Shown here: piece by piece, positions 8,939 through 17,700 of the stretch
How the letters are laid out: each line of letters begins with the position of its first letter
Numbering within the stretch: the stretch's first letter is position 1
Source of the DNA: Pseudooceanicola nanhaiensis DSM 18065
GTDB lineage: Bacteria > Pseudomonadota > Alphaproteobacteria > Rhodobacterales > Rhodobacteraceae
Length of the DNA stretch: 64,000 bases
Direction of reading: 5' to 3'
Assembly (NCBI RefSeq): GCF_000688295.1
Contig: NZ_JHZF01000011.1
Coordinates: 1,086,288-1,150,287 of the forward strand
Translations under genes and position numbers: made by a program
Notes under the pieces: generated by a model
The model's database searches: none
The model's input: only the letters and a program-made list of their open reading frames with translations
Told to the model about the DNA's origin: nothing

Positions 8939-9643
8939 TCAGTCGAGGCCGGGCCAGCCCAGCCGGGAGAACCCCGCCGCCTCTTCCGCCGCGAGGATCG
9001 CCGCCAGCTGTCCCGCCAGGCCCGGCGCGCGGGCCGGGAACACCCCGTCGAGCGCCGCGGTCCCGATCGTGAACCCCCAGGCCCCCGCCGAACAGAGCGC
9101 CGCGATCTGCGCGGGCTTCACGACCGATCCCGCCACCACCACCGGCTTTCCGACAGCCCCCGCGACGCGGGCGATCAGCGCCTCGACCTCGCCCGTATAG
9201 CGCCAGGCCAGCAGATCCAGCCCGTCGACCCCGTCGAGCCCCGCCAGCTCCACCGCCGAGGCGACGATCGCCTCGGCCGGACCATGCAGCACGGAGGGGA
9301 TCCCCGCGACCCGGCCCGGGAAGGGCATGTAGCGCAACCCCGAGCCCGCCACGATCGGCGCCACCTCGCGCCCCCGCGTGCCGCCCAGCAGGACATCCAC
9401 CCCGATCCGAAGCGCCGCCCGGGCCGAGGCGATCTCGCTCTCGCGGTCCTCCGATACGACCTCGAGATAGCAGGTCCCGCCCGCTCCGGCGATCCGGTCC
9501 CGCAGCGCCGTCAGCCGCGCCTCGGGCAGGCCCACGTCCTTGAAGCCGATGTGGCGCACCCCCGCCTCGAGCGCGACGTCGAGATGGGCCTCGGCCTCCT
9601 CGACGGTGCGGTCGTTGCGGGTGAGCATGAAGATGAAGGGCAT
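8939..9643 (-). CDS. Uncharacterised TIM-barrel protein coupled to PdxA
   Basis: This 234-residue protein has the beta/alpha repeat pattern of a small TIM barrel: FIFMLTRND, VRHIGFKDVG, CYLEVVSED, GVDVLLGGT, GLDLLAWRY, KPVVVAGSV and GAWGFTIGTAALDG at regular spacing. The last two strands look like a phosphate-binding Gly-rich loop. I do not recognise a named enzyme. Its ATG overlaps the pdxA stop (ATGA), so the two are translationally coupled on one mRNA and may share a phosphorylated-metabolite pathway. Confidence 0.8.
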   Translation of the reverse strand: MPFIFMLTRNDRTVEEAEAHLDVALEAGVRHIGFKDVGLPEARLTALRDRIAGAGGTCYLEVVSEDRESEIASARAALRIGVDVLLGGTRGREVAPIVAGSGLRYMPFPGRVAGIPSVLHGPAEAIVASAVELAGLDGVDGLDLLAWRYTGEVEALIARVAGAVGKPVVVAGSVVKPAQIAALCSAGAWGFTIGTAALDGVFPARAPGLAGQLAAILAAEEAAGFSRLGWPGLD

Positions 9644-10638
9644 CAGCCGGCCCCCGCCCCCGCGCCCTGCCGCGACGCCACCAGCCTGCGCGCCATCGCA
9701 AGCGCCGTCTCCATGCTCTCGGCCGAGGCGATGCCCTTTCCCGCGATGTCGAAGGCCGTGCCGTGATCCGGCGAGGTCCGCACGAAGGGCAGCCCGAGGG
9801 TCACGTTCACCCCCTTCTCGAGCCCGAGGTATTTCACCGGGATCAGGCCCTGGTCGTGATATTGCGCCACCACCACGTCGAACCGGCCCGCGCGGGCCTG
9901 CATGAAGACCGTGTCGCCCGGCCAGGGGCCCGAAGCGTCGATCCCCTCGTCCCGGGCCGCGGCGATCGCGGGGGCGATGATCTCGATCTCCTCCCGGCCG
10001 AACAGACCGCCCTCGCCCGCATGGGGGTTCAGCCCCGCCACCGCGACCCGGGGCCGCGCGATGCCGAAGGCGCGCGCGCCCTCGTCGGCCAGCCGGATCG
10101 CCGACATCTGCGCGGCGAAATCCGCCTGCGCGATCGCATCGCGAAGGGCGGTGTGGATCGTCACCAGCACCACGCGCAGCTCGTCATTGGCCAGCATCAT
10201 CGCCACCCGCCCGGCGCCGCCGTGATGGGCCAGCATCTCGGTATGACCCGGGAAGGGCACGCCCGCGGCCGCGAGCGCCTCCTTGTGGATCGGCGCCGTG
10301 ACGATCCCCGAGACCGCGCCCTCTCGCGCCAGCCGGATCGCGGTGAGGATCGCCTCCGCCGCCGCCTGGCCAGCGCCGGCATCCACCCGGCCATAGGCGG
10401 GCGCCTCCATCCCCCCGCAGACCGGCAGCAGGCGAAGATGCGCCGCGCTCCGGGCAGGTTCCGAGACCTCGGCCACCTCCTGCACCGGCGTCCCGGGGGC
10501 GATCAGCGCCACGGCCCGGTCGAGCGCCGACCGGGGGCCGACCATGACGACATCGGGCGCACCGAGCGCTGCCCGCACCGCGATCTCGGGGCCGATGCCC
10601 GCGGGGTCTCCGAGCGTGACGGCCAAGGGGTTCGACAT
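9643..10638 (-). CDS. pdxA: 4-hydroxythreonine-4-phosphate dehydrogenase PdxA
   Basis: PdxA oxidises 4-phosphohydroxy-L-threonine during pyridoxal phosphate synthesis and is a metal-dependent NAD(P) enzyme. At 331 residues it is full length, with TLGDPAGIGPEIA at the N-terminus, the zinc region FPGHTEMLAHHGG and the C-terminal YHDQGLIPVKYLGLEKGVN plus TSPDHGTAFDIAGKG. I set the start at ATG 10638; the reading frame stays open far upstream, but that extension is antisense to the PRC-barrel gene. A PdxA2-type catabolic role is possible given its partner. The two genes overlap by 3 bp. Confidence 0.93.
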   Translation of the reverse strand: MSNPLAVTLGDPAGIGPEIAVRAALGAPDVVMVGPRSALDRAVALIAPGTPVQEVAEVSEPARSAAHLRLLPVCGGMEAPAYGRVDAGAGQAAAEAILTAIRLAREGAVSGIVTAPIHKEALAAAGVPFPGHTEMLAHHGGAGRVAMMLANDELRVVLVTIHTALRDAIAQADFAAQMSAIRLADEGARAFGIARPRVAVAGLNPHAGEGGLFGREEIEIIAPAIAAARDEGIDASGPWPGDTVFMQARAGRFDVVVAQYHDQGLIPVKYLGLEKGVNVTLGLPFVRTSPDHGTAFDIAGKGIASAESMETALAMARRLVASRQGAGAGAG

Positions 10639-10775
10639 GGTGCATTCCTTGCTGGTGATCGCCCCGAGCCTAGCCAACCCCGGCAAGGGTGGAAAGCGAG
10701 CGTGTAGAGATTTCCCGATCGGAAAACCCCGGAAAGGTTCCCGTCCTCGCAAAAAATTTATGCGCACCATTACGC

Positions 10776-10801
10776 GGAACCATCCGCCCCGACCTGACGT
10801 T
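10776..10801 (+). promoter_or_regulatory. EcfG-type general-stress promoter motif (GGAAC-N17-CGTT)
   Basis: GGAAC at 10776-10780 and CGTT at 10798-10801 are separated by exactly 17 nt, the published consensus for EcfG sigma factors of the alphaproteobacterial general stress response. The predicted start would be about 45 nt upstream of the PRC-barrel ATG. Whether this genome encodes EcfG cannot be seen here. Confidence 0.6.
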
Positions 10802-10854
10802 CGACCGACATACAGGCAGCCACCGCGTTGCCCTGACACGAGGAGACCTTGAAG

Positions 10855-12159
10855 ATGAAACATCTGCTGCTGACGACGGCTCTCGTCACCGCGACCGCGG
10901 CTGGCGTGCATGCCCAGTCGACCGACACCAACACCAACACCGCTGCCTCCGGCACGATGAGCAGCGAAATGTTCCGCGCCGAAAGCACCCCGGACGAACT
11001 GCGCGCTTCCGACTTCCTCGGCATGCGCGTCTACGCCTCTGCCGAAGGCGCCTCCGAGGACGTCTACGAGGGCGCCCAGGAAGGCTGGGAAGACATTGGC
11101 GAGATCAACGACGTCATCCTGAACCGCGACGGCGAAGTGCAGGCGGTTCTGGTCGACATCGGCGGCTTCCTCGGCATCGGCGAACGCCAGGTGGCCGTGG
11201 ACATGGATGCGCTCGAATTCGTGTCCGACAGCTCCACCGCCGAGAACGACGGCGACTTCTTCCTGGTTCTGACGGCCGACCGCGCGACGCTCGAAGGCGC
11301 CCCGGCCTACGGTGCCGCCGCTGACGGCGCGATGACCGACCAGCATGTCGCCGCCGAAGCCGAAGCGGAAACCGAAGAGGCCACCCAGGCGGCCGAAGCG
11401 GAAGCCGAAGAGGCCGGCGAAGAGATGGAGCAGACGGCCGAGAACGTCGAGGCAGAGGCCGAAGAGGCCGGCGCCGAGATGGAGCAGACCGCCGAGAACG
11501 TCGAGGCAGAGGCCGAAGAGGCCGGCGCCGAGATGGAGCAGACGGCCGAGAACGTCGAAGCCGAGGCCGAAGAGGCCGGCGAGGAGATCGAGCAGAGCGC
11601 CGAGAACGCCGCCGAGGAGACCGAGCAAGAGGTCGAACTGGCAGCTGACGCCACTGCAGACGCCGCAGCCGAAGCCGGTGAAGAGGTCGAACAGGCCGCG
11701 GACGAAGCCGGTGAGGAAATCGAGGAAGTCGGCAACGAAGTTGCTCTGACCGACTCCACCGCGCCTGAAGCCGATGCCGAAGCCACCGCGTCCGCTGACG
11801 CCAATGCCGAGATGGACACCACCGCCGGCACCTCTGCTTTCGGCGCCGACTTCGCCCGTGAAGGCTACTCGGACGCAGGTATGGAATACCTGACGACCGA
11901 AAACCTGACCGGCGCCCGGGTCTACGACACCAACGACAAGTGGGTCGGCGAGATCTCGGAACTGGTGATCGACGATGAAGGCAAGATCACCGACGCGATC
12001 GTCGACGTCGGCGGCTTCCTCGGGATCGGCGAAAAGCCGGTGGCCCTTCAGCTTTCGGACCTGAAGATCCTGCGTCAGGATGAAGGTGACGAAGTGATGG
12101 TCTACACCGCCATGGCCGAAGACGAACTGAAGTCCATGCCGGAGTTCGAGAAGGAGTAA
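10855..12159 (+). CDS. Secreted PRC-barrel domain protein with acidic repeat linker
   Basis: A signal peptide (MKHLLLTTALVTATAAGVHA) is followed by two PRC-barrel domains, one near residues 45-125 and one near 345-425. Both contain the near-identical motif VDIGGFLGIGE / VDVGGFLGIGE, which shows internal duplication. The linker holds four 18-residue acidic repeats (consensus EEAGxEMEQTAENVEAEA) and more acidic helix, probably coiled coil. Total length is 434 residues. The ATG at 10855 follows AGGAGA; the in-frame TTG at 10849 is less likely. The protein is likely periplasmic or surface associated. An EcfG-like promoter and a strong terminator bracket it as a single-gene unit. Confidence 0.9.
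   Translation: MKHLLLTTALVTATAAGVHAQSTDTNTNTAASGTMSSEMFRAESTPDELRASDFLGMRVYASAEGASEDVYEGAQEGWEDIGEINDVILNRDGEVQAVLVDIGGFLGIGERQVAVDMDALEFVSDSSTAENDGDFFLVLTADRATLEGAPAYGAAADGAMTDQHVAAEAEAETEEATQAAEAEAEEAGEEMEQTAENVEAEAEEAGAEMEQTAENVEAEAEEAGAEMEQTAENVEAEAEEAGEEIEQSAENAAEETEQEVELAADATADAAAEAGEEVEQAADEAGEEIEEVGNEVALTDSTAPEADAEATASADANAEMDTTAGTSAFGADFAREGYSDAGMEYLTTENLTGARVYDTNDKWVGEISELVIDDEGKITDAIVDVGGFLGIGEKPVALQLSDLKILRQDEGDEVMVYTAMAEDELKSMPEFEKE
11407..11622 (+). repeat. Four tandem 54-bp in-frame repeats
   Basis: Units start at 11407, 11461, 11515 and 11569. Units 2 and 3 differ at only a few bases; units 1 and 4 are slightly more diverged. Each encodes an 18-residue, strongly acidic, probably helical segment in the linker of the PRC-barrel protein. 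Copy number could vary between strains. Confidence 0.9.
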
Positions 12160-12193
12160 TTCTCCTCGGATAGGACCTCTCCTGGTCCACATC

Positions 12194-12222
12194 AGGCCCG
12201 CCGGATCTCCGGCGGGCCTTTT
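12194..12222 (+). terminator. Rho-independent terminator of the PRC-barrel gene
   Basis: AGGCCCGCCGG and CCGGCGGGCCT form an 11-bp perfect stem with an ATCT loop, followed by a short T-tract. It starts 35 bp after the stop codon. Confidence 0.9.
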
Positions 12223-12233
12223 GTCATGGATGC

Positions 12234-12259
12234 GGAACCGCCCCATGGCAGCCCGCGTT
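12234..12259 (+). promoter_or_regulatory. EcfG-type general-stress promoter motif (GGAAC-N17-CGTT)
   Basis: GGAAC at 12234-12238 and CGTT at 12256-12259 are 17 nt apart, an exact match to the EcfG consensus. Transcription would begin around 12265, 25 nt before ATG 12291, which argues for that ATG over the upstream one at 12264. Confidence 0.6.
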
Positions 12260-12290
12260 CACCATGGGAAACCAGGGATCCGAACCCACC

Positions 12291-13259
12291 ATGAACGCTT
12301 TATCATCCGAACTGACGGATGCGCCCGCCGCGTCCGCCCCCCTCGCCGATGCGATCTGCGTTATCGTCAACCCGGGCAGCGGGCGGCGGGCGGGTCAGCT
12401 GTCGCTGGAGGAAATGGAAGAGCGGATCACCGCCCTTCCCCGCCGGACCGAGATCCGCCACGCAACCGACGGCGCCGATATCGGCAGACTGGCCCGCACT
12501 GCGCTCGAGGAAGGCTACGGCACCATCGTGGCCGCCGGCGGCGACGGCACGATCTGCGCCGTCGCGGCCGAGATCGCGGGCAAGGACGTGAAGATGGGCG
12601 TGATCCCGATGGGCACGTTCAACTTCTTCGCGCGCGGGCTCGGCATTCCGGAAGAGGTCGACCCCGCGGTCGCCCTCCTGGACAGCGGGACACCGCGCGG
12701 CGTGACCGTCGGCGAGGTGAACGGCGAGATCTTTCTCAACAACGCGAGCCTCGGCGCCTATCCCGCGATCCTCGACCAGCGCGAAGGCATCTACAAACGC
12801 TGGGGCCGGTCCCGGATCGCGGCCTACTGGTCGGTGCTGACCGCGCTGGCCAGCTTCAAGCGCCCCCTCCGGATGCAGATCACCGTGGACGGGACGCGCT
12901 ACCGGCGCCGCTCCGCGCTCGCCTTCGTGGCGATGAGCGCCTACCAGCTCGAGGAATACGAGCTCGACGGCGCGGAGGCGGTCCGTGACGGGCAATTCGC
13001 GCTCTTCATGGCGCCCGACGTCGGCCGCTTCGGCCTGATCATCCAGGCGATGCGGCTGGCAGGGCGGCAGATGCGCCCGGGCCGCGACGTGGAGCTCATC
13101 ACCGGGCGCGACATCCTGATCGAGACCAACCATTCGAAACGCCTGCTGGCACGCGACGGAGAGAAGGAACGGATGAACGATCCCTTCCACTTCATCGCCC
13201 GGCCGGATGCGCTTCACGTGCTGGCCCCGCCACAGACGGAGGACACCGTCCACGCATGA
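12291..13259 (+). CDS. Diacylglycerol kinase family lipid kinase
   Basis: The DAGK/YegS/sphingosine-kinase fold is shown by VNPGSGRRAG (P-loop-like, about residues 26-35), GGDGTICAVA near 82-91, and GTFNFFARGLGIP near 107-119. It would phosphorylate a diacylglycerol or related lipid at the inner membrane. The length, about 322 residues, is normal. I chose ATG 12291 because the EcfG-like promoter ends at 12259; a start at 12264 would add nine residues. The stop overlaps the next ATG (ATGA), so the kinase and the phosphoesterase are translationally coupled. Confidence 0.88.
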   Translation: MNALSSELTDAPAASAPLADAICVIVNPGSGRRAGQLSLEEMEERITALPRRTEIRHATDGADIGRLARTALEEGYGTIVAAGGDGTICAVAAEIAGKDVKMGVIPMGTFNFFARGLGIPEEVDPAVALLDSGTPRGVTVGEVNGEIFLNNASLGAYPAILDQREGIYKRWGRSRIAAYWSVLTALASFKRPLRMQITVDGTRYRRRSALAFVAMSAYQLEEYELDGAEAVRDGQFALFMAPDVGRFGLIIQAMRLAGRQMRPGRDVELITGRDILIETNHSKRLLARDGEKERMNDPFHFIARPDALHVLAPPQTEDTVHA

Positions 13260-14128
13260 CCCGACTGATCCACCTGTCCGACCTTCACTTCGGGCGCGAC
13301 CGGCCGGAACTGCTCGTTCCCCTGATCAATGCCGTGAACGCCGCCAAGCCCGACCTCGTCGCGATCTCGGGCGACCTGACCCAGCGTGCGCGCGAGAGCC
13401 AGTTCAGCGCGGCGCGCGCCTTCATCGACCGGATCGAGGCGCCCGTCCTGTCCGTGCCGGGCAACCACGACATCCCCATTCACCGGCCCTTCACGCGCTT
13501 CTTCCGCCCGTTTCATTACTACAAGCGCCGGATCGACCGGAACCTGACGCCGACGGCCGAGCTCGGCGGGATGACGGTGATCGGGCTGAACACCGTGGAC
13601 CGCTACCGCTGGCAGCGCGGCCGGATCCGCTCGCGCCAGGTGCGGCGCGCCTGCGGCATCGCGGGCAAGGCGCCCGCGGACAATTTCGTCATCCTCGTCG
13701 CGCACCATCCGTTCGAACATGCGCCCGGCAGCACCGACAAGCGGCTGATGCGCGGCGCGGACAAGGCCCTGAAGAAGCTCGCCAAATGCGGAGTGGACGC
13801 GATCCTGTCGGGCCATCTGCACGTCTGGCGGACCGAGCCCTTCCTGACGCGCCCCTTCGGCGCCGGCATCCTGCAGGTCCACGCGGGCACGGGGCTGTCC
13901 ACCCGGCAGCGCGGCGAGCCCAACGATTTCGCCTGCATCGACCGCGAGGGGGACGTGCTGCGCGTCGCCCGCTGGATCGCGGACGAGGACGCGGTCTTCC
14001 ACGAGAGCACGATCCGTCACTTCGGCCGGACAGAGGCGGGCTGGCGCACCGTCGATGGCCAGGGCCCGGTGCCCGCCGGCATGGGACCGGCGGCGGAGGC
14101 GCCCGTCGGCCAGCAGGCGAACGCGTGA
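13256..14128 (+). CDS. Calcineurin-like metallophosphoesterase
   Basis: The canonical metallophosphoesterase ligands appear in order: HLSDLHFG (residues 5-12), SGDLTQRA, PGNHDIPI, AHHPFEHA and SGHLHVW. The length is 290 residues with no signal peptide, so it should be cytosolic. Members act on cyclic nucleotides or phospholipid headgroups; the substrate here is unknown. Translational coupling to the lipid kinase suggests a joint phospholipid or phosphate-turnover task under the same stress promoter. Confidence 0.9.
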   Translation: MTRLIHLSDLHFGRDRPELLVPLINAVNAAKPDLVAISGDLTQRARESQFSAARAFIDRIEAPVLSVPGNHDIPIHRPFTRFFRPFHYYKRRIDRNLTPTAELGGMTVIGLNTVDRYRWQRGRIRSRQVRRACGIAGKAPADNFVILVAHHPFEHAPGSTDKRLMRGADKALKKLAKCGVDAILSGHLHVWRTEPFLTRPFGAGILQVHAGTGLSTRQRGEPNDFACIDREGDVLRVARWIADEDAVFHESTIRHFGRTEAGWRTVDGQGPVPAGMGPAAEAPVGQQANA

Positions 14129-14145
14129 TGGAACGCCCTGTCAGG

Positions 14146-14667
14146 TCAGATGCGGCGGCTCCAGGCCATCACCATCGCGGCTGCCGCATCGGCGAGGTGC
14201 CGGCGTCCCTGCATCTGGAGCCGGGCCGAGGCCGAGCCGATCCGTTCGAGGTCCCCGGCAAGCGTCCCGGCATGCGCCCGCACCTGTTCGGCGGCATCGT
14301 CGGCGATCTCGAACTGGGAGCCGAGGATGTAGCGCCCGCCCCTGCCGACCGGATGCAGGAACAGCAGGTTGGTGAAGGGCGATCCGTCCTGGCGGACGTT
14401 CCGCAGGATGACCTGACACTCTGCGCGACTGGCGATCGCAGCGCGGATTTCCTCGCGCGCATGGCGGTTGTCCTGCCGCGCCCCGGCCTGGAGGAACCGG
14501 CAGTTGTTGCCCTCCACATCGCTCGCCCGATAGCCGGTCAGCGCCTCGAAGCGGTGGTTGGCGAAGAGCAGCGGGCAATCCGGCTGTTCCGGGTCCGCGA
14601 GGCTGAGCGCCACGCCGGAGCGGTCGAACACGGCGCGAATTCGTTCAAGATTGGGATCGTCGGTCAT
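14146..14667 (-). CDS. Short LOV-domain blue-light photoreceptor
   Basis: The 173-residue protein is a PAS fold of the LOV subtype. The flavin-adduct motif is GNNCRFLQ with the photoactive Cys at residue 56, and further flavin contacts are conserved: N90, N100 (NVRQDG...FTN) and Q118 (GSQFEI). The C-terminal 50 residues are helical and carry no kinase or HTH domain, so this is a short LOV protein that must signal through a partner. It is divergent from a CheB-CheR-PAS-HWE kinase gene 80 bp away, a plausible partner. It converges on the phosphoesterase gene. Confidence 0.9.
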   Translation of the reverse strand: MTDDPNLERIRAVFDRSGVALSLADPEQPDCPLLFANHRFEALTGYRASDVEGNNCRFLQAGARQDNRHAREEIRAAIASRAECQVILRNVRQDGSPFTNLLFLHPVGRGGRYILGSQFEIADDAAEQVRAHAGTLAGDLERIGSASARLQMQGRRHLADAAAAMVMAWSRRI

Positions 14668-14747
14668 TGCACATCCTATCGTCCTTGGACCACATTAGCG
14701 CCGGCGCGGCTGCGGGCAAATCCAGGACCCGCCATTGACGGGGGCAG

Positions 14748-17700
14748 ATGCAGGACCGCATGAAGGACGAGCAGGACACCACGACCGAAACGGAGCACGC
14801 TGGCACGGGGACGCCCGTGATTCTCGGCGTGGGCGCCTCGGCCGGCGGGCTTGAGGCGTTCCAGACCCTTCTCGGATCGCTTCGGAACAACGACGATTTC
14901 GCGCTCGTGCTGGTCCAGCACCTCGATCCGGAACACGAGAGCATGCTGCCCGAGCTGCTGTCGCGCCGCACCACCATGCCGGTGAAGGCGATCAAGGACG
15001 GCATGAAGATCGAACCGGGCAACATCTACCTGATCCCGCCGGCCTATGCGCTCGACATACGGGGCGACGTGCTGCACCTGTCGGAGTTCGACAGCCCCCG
15101 CGGCCTGCGCCGACCCATCGACCGCTTCCTCGAGTCGCTGGCCAGCGCGCAGGGGCCGAACGCGGCCGCCGTCATCCTGTCGGGCACCGGCTCGGACGGG
15201 GCGCAGGGCGTGCGCGCGATCAAGCAGGGCGGCGGGCTCGTCTTCGTGCAGGAACCCCAGGACGCCAAGTACGACGGCATGCCCCGCGCCGCGCTGTCGA
15301 CCGGGGCGGTGGACATGTCGCTGCCCGCCTCCGACATCATCTCGGTCCTGCGCGACTTCCACACGCGGGTCACCGGGATCACCCCCGCCATAGAAAGCGA
15401 CGCCGAGTTCATCGAGAAGGTCGCGCGCACCCTGCGCTTCCGGACGGGGCACGATTTCCAGGGCTACAAGACCGGCACGCTCCTGCGGCGCATCTCGCTG
15501 CGGATGTCGGTGCTGGGGCTCGAACGGCCCTCGGACTACCTGCGCAAGCTGATCCAGGACGAGAGCGAGGCCGACAGGCTCTTCCGCGACCTGCTGATCA
15601 ATGTGACCTCGTTCTTCCGCGACCGCGCCAGCTTCGAAATGCTGCGCAAGAAGGTCCTGCCCGACCTGCTCGACGGCAAGGGCCAGGGCGACGAGGTGCG
15701 GATCTGGATCCCCGGCTGCTCCTCCGGGCAGGAGGCCTACACCCTCGCGATGATCTTCGCCGAGGAGATGAGCCGCCTCGACTGCCACGCCCGCCTCGCC
15801 GTCTTCGGCACCGACATCGACGAGGAGGCGCTGGCCGAGGCGCGCGCCGGCACCTATCCCAACACCATCGCGACCGAGGTCCCGGACGAGCTGCTCGACC
15901 GCTGGTTCGTCGCGCGGCGGGATGGCTACGAGGTGCGGCGCGAGTTGCGCGACATGGTCCGCTTCTCGTCGCAGAACCTGCTGAAGGATCCGCCGTTCTC
16001 GCGCATCGACCTCGTCACCTGCCGTAACGTGCTGATCTATTTCGACAACAAGCTGCAGGACACCGCGCTCAAGGTCTTCCATTACGCACTGCGCCCGGGC
16101 GGCTGGCTGATGCTGGGCTCGTCCGAATCCGCGCGGACCGAAGGCGATCCGTTCCTCGAGGTTTCGAGCGAGCATCGGATCTATCAGCGCGACAAGGCGC
16201 CTGCCCGCCCCCTGGACCTGCCCCGCCAACGGCTCCAGACCCTGCCGCCGAGCCCGCCCGGCAACGAGCGCCCGCGCGAGCGCGAGGGCGCGACCGACAT
16301 TCCCGACGCCGCCCTCGACGCGCTGCTCGAACGGCACGTGCCGCCCTACCTCATCCTCGGTCCGGACGATTCCATCACCGTCGTCGGACGCGGGGCGGAC
16401 CGGTTCCTCAAGCTGCCCGAGGGCCGCACCACGCTCGGCGCCGGCGCCATCGTGGTGCCCGCCCTGCGCCAGGCGCTGAAGCGGGTGCTCACGGGCCTGT
16501 CGCTCGGCGACCACAGCTATCGGCGCATCAACGTCACCGACCTTGGCGAGGGGCTGCCCGAGACGATGACGCTGGGCGCCGCGATCCTCCGGGACGGCAC
16601 GCGTCTGGTCACCTTCGAGACGGCGGAATCCTCCGTCGACACCTCGAACCTCGAGAGCGACACCCAGATCGTCATCGACGACGATTACGTCGCACAACTC
16701 GAATCCGAGCTCGACAGCGCCCGGCAGACGGTGCGGACGACGGTCGAGGAGCTGGAGACATCGAACGAGGAGCTGAAAAGCTCCAACGAAGAGATGATGT
16801 CGATGAACGAGGAGCTCCAGTCCGCGAACGAGGAGCTCTCGACCACGAACGAGGAATTGCAGACCAAGCTCTCGGAACTGGCGCGGGCCAATTCGGACCT
16901 CGCCAATTTCATGGAATCGACGCAGATCGCGACCGTCTTCCTCGATTCGGAGCTGAAGCTCAGGAACTTCACCCCGGAGGCGGTCGGCTGGTTCCGCTTC
17001 GTCGAACAGGACCGCGGCCGCGACATCCGCGACATCGGCACCCGGCTCGACATGGAGCAGCTGGCGGAGGGGTGCAAATCCGTCATCCGCTCCGGCATGC
17101 CGCTCGAGATCGCGCTCAGCACCATGGATGGAAATGCCGACGTGATGGTCCGCATCGCCCCCTACCTGACCGAGGCGCGGGACGCGGGCGGCGTGGTCTT
17201 CTCGATCTTCGACGTCACCGAGCTGTCGCGCTATGCCCAGGCCGCCGAGAAGGCCACCGCGCAGGCAGAGGCGCGGATGGAAGAGCTGGAGCAGTTCTAC
17301 CGCGTCTCGCCGACCGCCATGGGCGTCGTCGATCACGAATACCGCTACATCCGCGCCAACCCGCAGCTGGCCGCGATCAACGGCGTGTCGCCCGAAGACC
17401 ATATCGGCCGCCTGATGACCGAGATCGTGCCCGACGTCGCCGATTCCAAGATCAACGCCGCCCGCCAGGTGTTCGAGACCGGGCAGCCCCTGATCGGACG
17501 GATCGTGCGCGGCACCAGCGGCGGCGAGGCGCATTTCTGGCGGATGGACTTCTACCCCCTCACCGTGCCGAACGGGCCCGAGGGCGACGTCCGCGCCGTC
17601 GGTTTCAACGTGACCGACATCACCGAGATCATGAACCTGCAGGCCGACCTGCGCCGGATCATGCGCGAGCTGCAGCACCGGGTGAAGAACATGCTCTCGA

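Noticed and set aside
10639-12246. Upstream extension of the pdxA frame across the PRC-barrel gene
   Set aside because: The extension is low-complexity Gly/Leu/Phe sequence antisense to the acidic repeats; PdxA aligns from its ATG at 10638.
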